Assembly (NCBI GenBank): GCA_022842065.1
Contig: JALHQH010000006.1
Span: 263,475-327,474, forward strand
Direction of reading: 5' to 3'
Source of the DNA: Caldilineaceae bacterium
GTDB taxonomy: Bacteria > Chloroflexota > Anaerolineae > Caldilineales > Caldilineaceae
Length of the DNA stretch: 64,000 bases
Under the pieces are notes generated by a model, which had not been told where the DNA came from, did not search any database, and saw only the letters and a program-made list of their open reading frames with translations. The translations under genes and the position numbers were made by a program. Below are positions 1-8,755 of this stretch, piece after piece. The number at the start of each line of letters is the position of its first letter. The first letter of the stretch is position 1.

Positions 1-728
1 CCCAGCGCCCGCTGCCACTGCGCCGCATTATCCAACTAATTTTTCAGAATCCCGACGCTTCCCTAAACCCCCGGCAGACAGTCGAGCAGATTGTGGAACG
101 GCCCCTCTGGTTCTTCTTTGGTCTGCCCCGCGCCCAACGGCGTGAACGGGTGGTTAAACTCTTGGCGCAGATGCGGCTGGGCGCGCACTATCTGGATCGC
201 TTTCCAGGGCAACTTTCTGGCGGGGAGAAACAGCGCGTCGCGATTGCACGCGCCTTTGCTGCTGAACCGGAATTAGTGCTTTGCGATGAAGTGGTCTCGG
301 CGTTGGATGTGTCAGTGCAGGCCGCGGTGCTCGATCTGCTGGTGACATTGCAACGGGAGCGCGGGGTCACCTATCTCTTTATCGCCCACGATCTGGCCGT
401 TGTGCGTGCGATTGCCGACCGCGTCGCCGTCCTCTATCAAGGGCGGCTTTGTGAGGTGGGGACGGTGGCCCAGGTCTACGCACCACCTTTTCATCCCTAC
501 ACCGAAATGTTGTTGGCGGCCGTGCCTGAACCCATACCCGGTCAACATCCCCGGTCGCCGGCCGCGGATCGCCCATCGGCCGGCCCGCCGGCGCGCGGCT
601 GTCCATTTCAAGCGCGCTGTCCACACCACCTGGGCGCGATCTGTAATGAGCAAACACCGCCCTGGCAAACGACGCGTGATGGACATGCAATTCGCTGTCA
701 TATCGTCAACGCAACCACAATGCCATAA
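1..728 (+). CDS. Oligopeptide/dipeptide ABC transporter ATP-binding protein (OppF/DppF type), 5' truncated
   Basis: The reading frame is already open at base 3, so the start and the Walker A region lie outside the window. What remains begins just before the Q-loop (FQNPDASLNPRQ), followed by the ABC signature LSGGEKQRVAIARA, Walker B (LVLCDEVVSALD) and the H-loop (FIAHDLAVV). The C-terminal extension, with GCPFQARCPHH and a further Cys in AICNEQTPP, is the oligopeptide/dipeptide 'oligo_HPY' tail. Family knowledge says such subunits energise uptake of peptides, opines or other small solutes; the substrate cannot be read here. It sits 21 bases before the sugar isomerase gene and probably shares its transcript, which hints at a carbohydrate-like or opine-like substrate (inference). 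Confidence 0.9.
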   Translation, partial: QRPLPLRRIIQLIFQNPDASLNPRQTVEQIVERPLWFFFGLPRAQRRERVVKLLAQMRLGAHYLDRFPGQLSGGEKQRVAIARAFAAEPELVLCDEVVSALDVSVQAAVLDLLVTLQRERGVTYLFIAHDLAVVRAIADRVAVLYQGRLCEVGTVAQVYAPPFHPYTEMLLAAVPEPIPGQHPRSPAADRPSAGPPARGCPFQARCPHHLGAICNEQTPPWQTTRDGHAIRCHIVNATTMP

Positions 729-749
729 CTAATCAAGGAGCATCGACCC

Positions 750-1571
750 ATGAACAATCTGCCCATCCGCATCGGCGCGGCCTTGCAAGTTCACGAACTT
801 TCGACCTATCGCGAATGGCTCATTGCCGACCAACGTGATCTGGAGATCCAGGATTTTTATAATTGTAATCTGCTCGATGAAGATTGGAAACCGCTGTTGC
901 AACAGGCCAAATCACTGCTCGATGGTTACCACGGCCGGCTAGGTATTCATGGTCCCACCGATGGCCTGCCTTTGATTACGCTTGACAAACGGGTGCGCGC
1001 CCTGGTGCAAGATCGCCTCAAACAAGGGCTTGACGTTTGTGCCGAATTGGGTGGGACGCACATGGTGCTCCACAGCCCCTTTGATTGTTTCGGCCATGCG
1101 CAGATGCAGCATTCCTGGAGCCAGGGTCTGCAACAGGAGATCGACTCGGCCCACACCATCCTTGATGCCATTGTGCCGCTGGCCGCGCAACACAACTGCC
1201 CGATCATGATTGAGGTCTGTTACGACAATAGCATTACCCCGCTGCTCTCATTGGTGCGCTCGTTTAACAGCCCCTTTGTCCAGTTGAGCCTCGACACCGG
1301 CCATGCCTTGATCATGCATCAATTCGGCGGGCCGACCCCCGACCAGTGGGTACGCGAGGGAGGCGCATTACTCGGTCATCTACACCTGCAAGATGTCGAT
1401 GGTCATCTTGACCGCCACTGGCCGCCCGGCATGGGTAATCTCAACTGGCAAGCACTGTTTGAGGCACTCGCTGAGTTGGATCACCTGCCGCGCCTGGTAT
1501 TAGAATTAAAGGACGCCGGTAAGATTGGGCAAGCCATGACTTACTTGGCTGGCCTTGGTGTCGCCCAGTAA
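750..1571 (+). CDS. Sugar phosphate isomerase/epimerase-like TIM-barrel protein
   Basis: The 273-residue protein has the xylose-isomerase-like TIM-barrel pattern: a metal-ligand Glu in IMIEVCYDN, an LDTGH motif (SLDTGHALIMH), HLHLQDVDGHLD, and a late Glu in LVLELKD. These match the usual metal-binding Glu-Asp-His-Glu set of this superfamily. A clean AAGGAG lies about 10 bases before the ATG. Members isomerise or epimerise sugars and cyclitols or act as endonuclease IV relatives; the substrate here is unknown. It directly follows an ABC ATPase gene and probably belongs to that uptake operon, whose remainder lies outside the window. A 20-bp AT-rich inverted repeat follows it. Confidence 0.8.
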   Translation: MNNLPIRIGAALQVHELSTYREWLIADQRDLEIQDFYNCNLLDEDWKPLLQQAKSLLDGYHGRLGIHGPTDGLPLITLDKRVRALVQDRLKQGLDVCAELGGTHMVLHSPFDCFGHAQMQHSWSQGLQQEIDSAHTILDAIVPLAAQHNCPIMIEVCYDNSITPLLSLVRSFNSPFVQLSLDTGHALIMHQFGGPTPDQWVREGGALLGHLHLQDVDGHLDRHWPPGMGNLNWQALFEALAELDHLPRLVLELKDAGKIGQAMTYLAGLGVAQ

Positions 1572-1618
1572 TTCTACCAACTTACCCTGTCAAAAAGAAT
1601 AAGAGATATACCAGCGGT

Positions 1619-1666
1619 TGTCATAATTTAACATTTTATACACGAGTAAAATGTTAAATTATGACA
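1619..1666. repeat. Perfect AT-rich inverted repeat, 20-bp arms, 8-base loop
   Basis: Arms 1619-1638 and 1647-1666 are exact reverse complements around the loop tacacgag. It lies between the convergent ends of the isomerase gene (plus strand) and the NAD(P)-binding gene (minus strand), so a bidirectional terminator role is possible. There is no adjacent T-run and the stem is mostly A/T. Confidence 0.85.
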
Positions 1667-1732
1667 GAGCCAAGTATAGTGTCACGATTTTAGCAGCGCG
1701 TTTGCTAAGGTCGTCACTGGCTACTGAATGAT

Positions 1733-2650
1733 TCAGCGCGCGTCAATCAGTGCTGCGGTGGCGAGCCAACCGGCGTGTGCGTTCGGATAGAGCGGTTGCC
1801 ATCCTGTAACCTGCTTGAAGCGCTGATTGCTAACGCGCAGCGACCGCGTCAGTGATGTAGAACGGTCGCCAAGGAGTAGCGCTGCTTGCCCAGGAAGACG
1901 TAGCCACGCGTTTGTGCGGGCCGCGCTGGCAAGGGCATCGGCATATGCGCGCTTTGTCAAAGGTTCGTCATCAACGACGTTAAAGATCCCGGCGGGGGCG
2001 GCTAATGCCGCGACAACAGCCGCCCCCCCATCGGCGACATGCAGCGATGAGACATATCCATCAGCGCGGCCCATCATGACACAGATATGACGACGTGCCA
2101 ACGCTAAGAACTGTTCGCTGTGTGTGGCACCTGGACCGTAAAACCAACCGAAACGCAGCACGACACCTGTGCCACCTTGCGCCGAGAAGCGTTTCACGTT
2201 GGCCTCCGCAGCTAAGTTTGCATGGGCCATAGGGAAGTGGTCGGTTGGTGTATCCTCGTCGATCCACGCCGTACCGCGATCTGGGTAGAGCATACTGACC
2301 GACTCTTGCACCACATGAGCAACACGCTCCGCAATTGCCGCATCGATAATCGCGGCAGAACCTTCTGTACGGACACGATTGTTCTCTCGCCATGCCTTGG
2401 TAAGCATAAACTGCGTCATGGGTGGGATCGCTGATGTCAAGTTGACAACTGCGTCATGCCCAGCAAACGTCGCCGCTAGGGCTGACCGGTCGAAAAGCGA
2501 AATCATCACCGGCTCGGCCCCTTGTTTGGCCAATGCAACTGCTTTCTCCGGCGTCCGCGCCAGCGCGGTGACTGTGTGCCCGGCACGGACAAGGGCTGGT
2601 ACGGCATGGCGACCGATCGCACCTGTTCCACCGGCAACAAATATCTTCAT
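1733..2650 (-). CDS. NAD(P)-dependent epimerase/dehydratase-like Rossmann protein (extended/atypical SDR)
   Basis: The 305-residue protein opens with a dinucleotide-binding glycine motif (FVAGGTGAIGRH), then a hydrophobic strand and helix, and an AVVNLTSAIPP segment typical of atypical SDRs that bind NAD(P)H. A canonical YxxxK catalytic pair is not obvious, so it may be a binding or sensor-like member rather than a true epimerase. It has 305 residues, normal for the family. The gene starts only 12 bases after the ppk2 stop on the same strand and is probably co-transcribed with it from the putative Pho promoter upstream of ppk2. Its function and substrate are not recognisable. Confidence 0.8.
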   Translation of the reverse strand: MKIFVAGGTGAIGRHAVPALVRAGHTVTALARTPEKAVALAKQGAEPVMISLFDRSALAATFAGHDAVVNLTSAIPPMTQFMLTKAWRENNRVRTEGSAAIIDAAIAERVAHVVQESVSMLYPDRGTAWIDEDTPTDHFPMAHANLAAEANVKRFSAQGGTGVVLRFGWFYGPGATHSEQFLALARRHICVMMGRADGYVSSLHVADGGAAVVAALAAPAGIFNVVDDEPLTKRAYADALASAARTNAWLRLPGQAALLLGDRSTSLTRSLRVSNQRFKQVTGWQPLYPNAHAGWLATAALIDAR

Positions 2651-2662
2651 AGAACCCTCAGC

Positions 2663-3601
2663 TTAATAGCGCGACGGCACATAAAGCTCCTGCGACAGCA
2701 TCTTGCGTTCATAGTCTTGATTAAAGACCCGCTCCGGCAAGGTGATGGTTTCGCGCGGCACGTCCGTGTAGGGGATCTGATCAAGGAAATGATGAATACA
2801 GTTGAGCCGGGCGCGTTTTTTATCGTTCGCCTCGACGATATACCAGGGCGCTTCGGGGATATTGGTGCGCTCAAAGGTCGCCTCTTTGGCTTTGGTATAA
2901 TCCTCCCAACGCACGCGCGATTGCAGATCCATCGGGCTTAGTTTCCACTGTTTCAACGGATCATGAATGCGCATCAGAAAGCGCAACTGTTGTTCTTGGT
3001 CTGTGATCGAGAACCAGTACTTGATTAGGCGAATGCCCGAACGCACCAGCATCCGCTCAAATTCCGGCACATCCTGAAAAAACTGCTCCACCTGATCCGG
3101 GCCGGCAAAGCCCATCACCCGCTCCACGCCGGAACGGTTGTACCACGAGCGATCAAACAGGACAATCTCACCGCCGGCAGGCAAATGGGGCACGTAGCGC
3201 TGGAAATACCACTGCGTCTTTTCGCGATCGTTGGGCTTGGGTAGCGCCACGACCCGGCAGACGCGCGGGTTGAGCCGCTGTGTGATCCGCTTAATCGCCC
3301 CGCCCTTGCCGGCCGAGTCGCGCCCTTCAAAGATGACCACAATCTTCTCGTCATTGGCGACCACCCAATCTTGCAGCTTGATCAACTCGGCTTGCAAGGT
3401 TAACAGCGCCTTGAAATAGCGCCTATGATCCAGCGTGTCGGGATGCTTCTCTTTGTATATCCGCCGCAGTTCCATGGAGAGCGCCGGCTCCGACAGCTCC
3501 AATTCGTAATCTTCATCGAGCATATCGCTCAATTCAGCTTCCAGCCAATCGGCGGCGTCATCGTTCCGCGCACCATAGGCATTGTCGTCATTGTGGTTCA
3601 T
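2663..3601 (-). CDS. ppk2: Polyphosphate kinase 2 family protein (PPK2)
   Basis: This 312-residue protein has the PPK2 Walker A variant FEGRDSAGKGGAI, the conserved NPRVCRVVALPKPNDREKT stretch with WYFQRYV after it, the lid module FDRSWYNRSGVERVMGF, and a C-terminal DDLQSRVRWEDYTKAKE-like region (here MDLQSRVRWEDYTKAKE). PPK2 enzymes move phosphate between inorganic polyphosphate and nucleotides in the cytosol; single-domain members usually phosphorylate (d)NDPs or NMPs using polyphosphate. It heads a two-gene minus-strand unit with the NAD(P)-binding protein. A putative Pho box with -10 TAGGAT lies 50-80 bases upstream, fitting use of polyphosphate as a phosphorus store. Which PPK2 subclass it belongs to cannot be settled by eye. 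Confidence 0.95.
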   Translation of the reverse strand: MNHNDDNAYGARNDDAADWLEAELSDMLDEDYELELSEPALSMELRRIYKEKHPDTLDHRRYFKALLTLQAELIKLQDWVVANDEKIVVIFEGRDSAGKGGAIKRITQRLNPRVCRVVALPKPNDREKTQWYFQRYVPHLPAGGEIVLFDRSWYNRSGVERVMGFAGPDQVEQFFQDVPEFERMLVRSGIRLIKYWFSITDQEQQLRFLMRIHDPLKQWKLSPMDLQSRVRWEDYTKAKEATFERTNIPEAPWYIVEANDKKRARLNCIHHFLDQIPYTDVPRETITLPERVFNQDYERKMLSQELYVPSRY

Positions 3602-3650
3602 TATCTACTCCAGATGATTGCATCAATAAAGGGATGGTTTAGCAGGGGAG

Positions 3651-3682
3651 ATCCTAGCAAAGATACGTTAATAACTTGTTAA
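3651..3682 (-). promoter_or_regulatory. Putative Pho box and -10 upstream of ppk2
   Basis: On the minus strand two TTAAC repeats start at 3682 and 3671, exactly 11 bases apart. TAGGAT (3651-3656) begins 15 bases after the first T of the second repeat. The same spacing recurs at other phosphorus genes in the window. The core is partly palindromic, so plus-strand reading toward the kinase at 4051 is possible but less likely. Confidence 0.55.
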
Positions 3683-3774
3683 TACGGGGACAGTGTAGAT
3701 GAGGTAAGCGCGGCCACAAAATCGTCAGTAGCGGTTACAGATACTCAAATCAACTTGAAAAGCGGCGTTTCTAA

Positions 3775-3837
3775 TCTTCCTCGAAGGGGTCAGACGGATG
3801 AACGGACAGAGACAAGCTGTGACCCCTTCCAGGAAGA
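3775..3837. repeat. Inverted repeat, 18-bp arms with one mismatch
   Basis: Arms 3775-3792 and 3820-3837 are complementary except at one position, separated by 27 bases. It lies in the 449-bp gap between ppk2 and the hybrid kinase, together with the Pho box and the next hairpin; no gene was seen in this gap. Confidence 0.8.
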
Positions 3838-3878
3838 TGGGCCGCCGACAACGCCGGTTCTCATTCTGGCCTGAGTAT

Positions 3879-3911
3879 AGACCAGACCGGTTTGTGAAAC
3901 CGGTCTGGTCT
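3879..3911. repeat. Perfect hairpin, 15-bp arms, 3-base loop
   Basis: Arms 3879-3893 and 3897-3911 are exact reverse complements around gtg. There is no T-run on either side, so a simple intrinsic terminator is not supported. Confidence 0.85.
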
Positions 3912-4050
3912 GCCACCGAAAATCTGGGACGCGCCCCAATACCAAAGACGTATTTACCCCTATCTTCTGCTATGCTATGATTAAGCAAAGGGCGCGCGGT
4001 GAACCATGCGCAGTAACAAACCATCGACTAGCTAGTAGGAACAGGAATTT

Positions 4051-6138
4051 ATGGCAACAGGCCAACGTAATATTGCTGAGCTAACTCTACAAAAACGACT
4101 AACCGCCCTAAATCGTGTGGTGATTCAGTTGATGAGTGTCACCTCGATTGACCAATTGGCACACGATGCCGTCGCGCTGGGGATTAGCCTCTTGGGCTTC
4201 GACCGCCTGGGGCTCTACTTTTGCCGCGCCGATGATCCCAAGGTGATTACCGGGACCTATGGCACAGATGCCAACGGCCAACTTTGTGTTGAACATGGCA
4301 CGACCATTCAAATGAGTGCAGCAGATTGGCTCTTTGAAGCCAAATTCCTGCGTGAAAATCATGCGCGGGTGATTCTCCACTCCGAGTTGTATCAGCCGGA
4401 ACCAGGTACGAATCAGAATCAGACGGTCGGCCAGGGTTGGAATGCCGCTTCCGCGCTCTGGCATGGCGATCAAATCGTTGGCTATCTCTTTACCGATAAC
4501 CTCTTACACCACCGCCCTTATACCGATGATGAGGGGGAATTGCTGGCCGCCTATGGCTTTGCGTTGGGCCATCTGACGATCCGCTTACGCACAGAAGAAA
4601 CGCTCCGGCAACAGCAAGCACGCTATCGCGCCTTGCTGGAAGCGATGCCCGATCTTTTATTTACCCTGAATCGCGCCGGGGATGTCGTTGATTTCCATTT
4701 GCCACCCGGAGAACACTTGCTCGCGCCACCGGATCAACTGGTTGGCAGAAATTTACGCGATATTATGCCGCCGCCGCTTGCGGCGCAAGTGGGTCAAGGG
4801 ATTGAGTTGGCTTATAGAACCGGCGAATGTGCCACCTTTGAATATATGCTCCCCTTTGTTGGTGAAACCCACTATTATGAAGCGCGCCTTGTTGCCGCCG
4901 AGGGTGATGTCGTTTTAGCATTGGTGCGTAATATCACCAATCGCAAGTTGTTGGAAGAGCAGTTGGTGGCGGCGCGCAAGATGGAAAGTTTGGGTCGTAT
5001 GGCGGGTGGCGTTGCCCACGATTTCAACAACCTCCTCACGGTGATCCAAGGCTTCGCCAGTATGGCCGTTCGTCATGTTCAACCAGAGCAAACCCAGGTG
5101 CAGCGAGCGCTGGCACAAATTGCCACGGCAAGCACAAAGGGCGCACGCGTCACTAGCCAATTACTCTCCTTCGCACGCAAGCAGGTAATCGAGCCGGAGA
5201 TCATGGATCTCAAGATCCTGTTGGCCGAAATTGCGCCACTGCTACAACAGACGCTCGAAAAAACGATTACATTTACACTAACGCCGGCGGCAAGGCCGAT
5301 GCCGATCCGCATCGCCCGTACCCAACTTGAACAGCTTTTGCTTAATCTCGCAACCAATGCGAATGAGGCGATGACCGCCGGCGGGCAATTCCAGATCCAT
5401 TGCGACGAGCTGACGCTGACGACAGAAAGCGCACGCCGCTTTTTGCATGCGCAGGCCGGTCACTATGTGGTGCTGGAAGTCAGTGACACCGGGTCAGGGA
5501 TTGATCCCGCCATCATCAGCAACATTTTTGATCCTTTCTTTACCACCAAGCTGGGGAGTGGGCACAGTGGGTTGGGCTTGGCCATCTGTCATGGCATCGT
5601 GCAACAGAATGGCGGCCACATCAGTGTGCAAAGCGTCCCCCACAGGGGTACAACCTTTCAGATCTTTTTGCCCTATGTGGAGGCACCGATCAATACACTA
5701 GCCGCACGGGAGATGACCGGCAGTGGTTACGGCGACGAAACCATCCTCTATGTAGAAGATGACCCGAATGTGCGCACCATTACCGCGGAAGGCTTGCAGG
5801 AATTTGGCTACAAGGTATTAGCGTTTGCCGCCGGCGTGGATGCCGTCCATTACGCGCAAACAAACCCCGCTGCGTTCGCGCTGTTGATCACCGACATGAT
5901 GATGCCGCAGATGAATGGCAAGGATGTGGCGAAGGCGATCCTTGCCCTCCGCCCCCAACTACCGGTGCTCATTGTCTCCGGCTATGTCGATGAACGGCCC
6001 GACGATCTGGTCAATTTTGCGCTGATCGATTTTCTCGCCAAGCCCTATGCAATTGATGAGTTGGCCGCGCGCGTGCGCAGCCTATTGGATCAACAGCGCG
6101 CGTCCGACAACTACGCCTTGCCACAGTCGGTCGCTTAG
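4051..6138 (+). CDS. Cytosolic hybrid histidine kinase (GAF-like, PAS, HisKA, HATPase, receiver)
   Basis: Order of the 695 residues: a GAF-like sensor (about 15-180), a PAS-like domain beginning near RYRALLEAMPDLLF (about 190-300), a dimerisation/phosphoacceptor segment with His323 in GGVAHDFNNLL, an HATPase with N, G1 (SDTGSGID) and G2 (GHSGLGLAI) boxes, and a C-terminal receiver domain starting at TILYVEDDPN, with the phospho-acceptor Asp in LLITDMMMP and a Lys in FLAKPY. No membrane segment or signal peptide is visible, so it should sense a cytosolic cue. No cognate output regulator is adjacent. This is not a PhoR-type kinase by architecture. The start follows an AGGAACAGG-like ribosome site. 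Confidence 0.9.
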   Translation: MATGQRNIAELTLQKRLTALNRVVIQLMSVTSIDQLAHDAVALGISLLGFDRLGLYFCRADDPKVITGTYGTDANGQLCVEHGTTIQMSAADWLFEAKFLRENHARVILHSELYQPEPGTNQNQTVGQGWNAASALWHGDQIVGYLFTDNLLHHRPYTDDEGELLAAYGFALGHLTIRLRTEETLRQQQARYRALLEAMPDLLFTLNRAGDVVDFHLPPGEHLLAPPDQLVGRNLRDIMPPPLAAQVGQGIELAYRTGECATFEYMLPFVGETHYYEARLVAAEGDVVLALVRNITNRKLLEEQLVAARKMESLGRMAGGVAHDFNNLLTVIQGFASMAVRHVQPEQTQVQRALAQIATASTKGARVTSQLLSFARKQVIEPEIMDLKILLAEIAPLLQQTLEKTITFTLTPAARPMPIRIARTQLEQLLLNLATNANEAMTAGGQFQIHCDELTLTTESARRFLHAQAGHYVVLEVSDTGSGIDPAIISNIFDPFFTTKLGSGHSGLGLAICHGIVQQNGGHISVQSVPHRGTTFQIFLPYVEAPINTLAAREMTGSGYGDETILYVEDDPNVRTITAEGLQEFGYKVLAFAAGVDAVHYAQTNPAAFALLITDMMMPQMNGKDVAKAILALRPQLPVLIVSGYVDERPDDLVNFALIDFLAKPYAIDELAARVRSLLDQQRASDNYALPQSVA

Positions 6139-6169
6139 AAAATCTCAAAGTTTTAATGATCTACGAAGA

Positions 6170-6223
6170 TTAACGATCAGTTAACAGATCGCTAGACCGC
6201 TATTAACTTTCCCCTGTTACAGT
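6170..6223 (+). promoter_or_regulatory. Putative Pho box and -10 upstream of the exo/endonuclease/phosphatase gene
   Basis: TTAAC starts at 6170, 6181 and 6203, with a degenerate unit (CTAGAC) at 6192, giving a strict 11-base period. TACAGT (6218-6223) starts exactly 15 bases after the last TTAAC. The first codon lies about 80 bases downstream. It is one of the clearest copies in the window. Confidence 0.65.
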
Positions 6224-6304
6224 AGTAGGCTGTGGCAATACGCCGACGCGTTTGCTTATATATCCCAACGCGCTGGAAAGCGCAAAAACCATGAGTCCAA
6301 CCTA

Positions 6305-7129
6305 ATGCTCCGCATCATCTCCTATAACATTCGCAATGGTAATGCGCCCGACGGTGATAATGCCTGGCCGCAGCGCCGTGCACGGGTCGCCAGCCTGCTT
6401 ACCCTCTATCAACCGGATCTCATTGGGTTACAAGAAGTGTTACCCGATCAGTTAGATGACTTGATGACGCAGCTCCCTGACTTTGCCTGGCTAGGGGTAG
6501 GGCGTAATGATGGTCAACGCACGGGCGAACATACCTTGATCTGCTATCGACGCGCACGGCTACGCTTAGTGCAAAGTAACTCCTTCTGGCTGTCGCCAAC
6601 CCCCGACGTGGTTGGTAGTGTCGGCTGGGATGCGACTTACCCACGCATTGCCACCTGGGCAAGTTTGTTTGATCAAGCGACAGGGCAAACATTCTTACAT
6701 CTCAATACCCATTTTGACCACCGAGGCGTGCGCGCACGGCTGGAGAGTGCGCGCCTGTTGCGCCGCTTTCTTGCTGCTCGGCCAGCGACGTTGCCGGTGA
6801 TCGTCACCGGTGATTTTAACTGCACGCCAGATGCCCCACCCTATCAACTGCTCACAGCCGAAGAAGAAGTGGCGGGGCCGCAGTTATATGATGCCATGAC
6901 CACGAGTGCCACCCCTCATCATGGCCCAACGGCAACCACCAATTGCAGCTTTGTCAACCCACTCCGTGACAAAATTGACTACATCTTTTACCATCCCTCC
7001 ACCCAGATCCAGGTGCTACGTCATGCTGTGTTGGCAGATCACTGGGACGGTATCTATCCATCCGATCATTTGCCCGTGTTGGCGGATCTAGCGATTACCG
7101 AATCGGCAACGCGTTTTGGTGCGGCATAG
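6305..7129 (+). CDS. Endonuclease/exonuclease/phosphatase family protein
   Basis: The 274-residue protein shows the family's catalytic set in order: an Asn in ISYNIRNG near the start, the metal-binding Glu in GLQEVL, NTHFDHRG, VTGDFNC, and the terminal SDHLPVLADL. Enzymes of this fold cleave phosphodiester or phosphomonoester bonds in nucleic acids, inositol phosphates or sphingomyelin. No signal peptide is visible, so it may act in the cytosol or be exported by another route. A strong putative Pho box lies upstream and a phytase gene with its own Pho box follows, which points to recovery of phosphate from organic phosphates or nucleic acids (inference). Exact substrate unknown. Confidence 0.88.
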   Translation: MLRIISYNIRNGNAPDGDNAWPQRRARVASLLTLYQPDLIGLQEVLPDQLDDLMTQLPDFAWLGVGRNDGQRTGEHTLICYRRARLRLVQSNSFWLSPTPDVVGSVGWDATYPRIATWASLFDQATGQTFLHLNTHFDHRGVRARLESARLLRRFLAARPATLPVIVTGDFNCTPDAPPYQLLTAEEEVAGPQLYDAMTTSATPHHGPTATTNCSFVNPLRDKIDYIFYHPSTQIQVLRHAVLADHWDGIYPSDHLPVLADLAITESATRFGAA

Positions 7130-7152
7130 ACCTAAAGCCACGCGGCGATCTG

Positions 7153-7195
7153 TTAACTTTGAATTGACCGGCTGTTAATACGTTTGCGCCAAGAT
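7153..7195 (+). promoter_or_regulatory. Putative Pho box and -10 upstream of the phytase
   Basis: TTAAC (7153), TTGAC (7164) and TTAAT (7175) are spaced by exactly 11 bases. A weak -10-like CAAGAT begins at 7190, 15 bases after the last repeat; GATTAC slightly downstream is an alternative. Confidence 0.6.
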
Positions 7196-7246
7196 TACAT
7201 TGATGCCCCACCATCAATATGATAAACAAAGGAACAAGGACCCGAT

Positions 7247-8506
7247 ATGCGTAATCAACGTCAATTCCTAGCCATCATCCCCTTGGTCTTGCTGTCCCTG
7301 ACCGTGGCCTGCCAACCGATCCAGCCCATCGTGGCCACCCAACCCACCACAGCCGAGGCCCCGGCGCTACCCAGCGTCTTGCCTGTGCTCGAAACTGATT
7401 ATCTGCTTGATGTCGCGGTCGATGAATTGCCCGCCGACGAACGTACCGGTGATGCCGACGACCCGGCGATTTGGGTCCACCCGACCGACGCGGCCCAAAG
7501 TCTGGTGGTTGGCGTGCTGAAAGAGGGGGGCCTTGATGTTTATGACCTGGATGGCAACCTGCTGCAGCACATTGTGTATGAAGGGGTGCGCTACAATAAT
7601 GTTGACTTGATTTATGGCTTTCCGCTCGGTGACACGACGGTTGATTTGACGGTGGCCTCGGATCGCTATAAAGATAACCTCGCCATCTTCGTCATTGACC
7701 CCACCACCCGTCAACTGACCGATGTGAGTGATCCGGCCACGCCCCTGATCTTTACCCCAGCCGGCGCAGCATCCGATGAAACGACGACGGCGTACGGGCT
7801 GGGCACCTATGCCGCGCCCGACGGTAAATTCTATGCCTTTGTCAGCCGCCGCGAAACCGGTGATCTCGCCCAACTGGAACTCAGTGACAATGGTAGCGGC
7901 TTGGTCAGCTACAGCACCGTGCGCACCGTAACCTTGCCGACGCCGGCCGATGGCGCGTTGGAAGATGCCCAGATCGAAGGGATGGTCGTCGATCAGCAGT
8001 TGGGCGTCCTCTATGCCGGGCAGGAAAATGTCGGCATTTGGAAGCTGGACGCCGCCGCCACCGGCAGCGCAGAAGCCACCTTGATCCATGCGGTCCAGCC
8101 GGACGGGGCGTATCTAGCCGCCGATGTCGAAGGGTTGACGATCTACTACGGGCCTGATGAAGAGGGTTATCTGTTAGCTTCGAGTCAGGGCGATAATACC
8201 TTTGCTCTCTTCAGCCGCAGTGGCGATAATGCTTATCTTGGCAGCTTCCAAGTCGGCAGCAACGGTGACATTGACAGCGTCGAAGAGTGTGATGGCGCGC
8301 ATGTGATCAATCTGCCCCTCGGTGACAAATTCCCCAACGGCTTACTGGTCGTGCAGGATGGTTTGAACGATCCGGCCTACATGGTGGAAGATGATGGCGA
8401 GATGGAGAATGCCAGCACCAACTTCAAATTTGTGCCGTGGGATCGCGTTGCCAACGCCTTTGCCACCCCCTTGTTGGTTGATACCACCAGTTATCAGGTG
8501 CGTTAA
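7247..8506 (+). CDS. Secreted lipoprotein beta-propeller phytase (3-phytase)
   Basis: The 419-residue protein begins with a signal peptide ending in a lipobox (LTVACQ, Cys about 22), so it should be anchored outside the membrane. Typical beta-propeller phytase motifs follow: GDADDPAIWVHP, VDLIYGFPL, ASDRYKDNLAIFVID, QIEGMVVD, GVLYAGQENVGIW, ADVEGLTIYY and LLASSQGDNTFALFSR, which carry the calcium- and phosphate-binding acids of the family. Such enzymes strip phosphate from inositol hexakisphosphate and related esters. A putative Pho box lies just upstream. A ribosome site (AAAGGAACAAGG) precedes the ATG. A complex G/C-rich inverted repeat follows the stop. Confidence 0.93.
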   Translation: MRNQRQFLAIIPLVLLSLTVACQPIQPIVATQPTTAEAPALPSVLPVLETDYLLDVAVDELPADERTGDADDPAIWVHPTDAAQSLVVGVLKEGGLDVYDLDGNLLQHIVYEGVRYNNVDLIYGFPLGDTTVDLTVASDRYKDNLAIFVIDPTTRQLTDVSDPATPLIFTPAGAASDETTTAYGLGTYAAPDGKFYAFVSRRETGDLAQLELSDNGSGLVSYSTVRTVTLPTPADGALEDAQIEGMVVDQQLGVLYAGQENVGIWKLDAAATGSAEATLIHAVQPDGAYLAADVEGLTIYYGPDEEGYLLASSQGDNTFALFSRSGDNAYLGSFQVGSNGDIDSVEECDGAHVINLPLGDKFPNGLLVVQDGLNDPAYMVEDDGEMENASTNFKFVPWDRVANAFATPLLVDTTSYQVR

Positions 8507-8519
8507 TACTGCTTCAAAA

Positions 8520-8635
8520 GTAACTACCAAGCCACCCCCACCATTCCTCCCCCTGGTAAGGGGAGGAATGGTATCGGGGTCAACTATTCCCTCCCTTACC
8601 AGGGGAGGGTTAGGGTGGGGTGGCTTGGTAGTTAC
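8520..8635. repeat. Cloverleaf-like G/C-rich intergenic repeat, copy A
   Basis: Outer arms 8520-8538 and 8617-8635 are a perfect 19-bp pair. Inside, 8541-8552 pairs with 8560-8571, and a second ccctccc/gggaggg hairpin follows. Similar modules (ctcccctt-, taaggggagg-type blocks) occur at 12061, 37547 and 39591. Confidence 0.85.
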
Positions 8636-8636
8636 G

Positions 8637-8708
8637 TTTCACGAAGAAAATCCTTTTGGCGCAACCGAATCGCAGGTGGTTGATCAGCGTAGGTCTGTCT
8701 TCGTGAAA
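8637..8708. repeat. Inverted repeat with 11-bp arms upstream of the oxidoreductase gene
   Basis: Arms 8637-8647 and 8698-8708 are exact reverse complements (tttcacgaaga). They directly abut the cloverleaf-like repeat and fill the rest of the 249-base gap. Confidence 0.7.
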
Positions 8709-8755
8709 CTTCGTGAATCATTTAAATTTTGAAGCGGCCAAATAAGGAGTCTTTT

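Noticed and set aside
3668..3701. Pho box read on the plus strand, driving the hybrid kinase
   Set aside because: The TTAAT pair is also 11 bases apart in this direction, but the -10 position is poor and the gene is 350 bases away; the ppk2 direction fits better.
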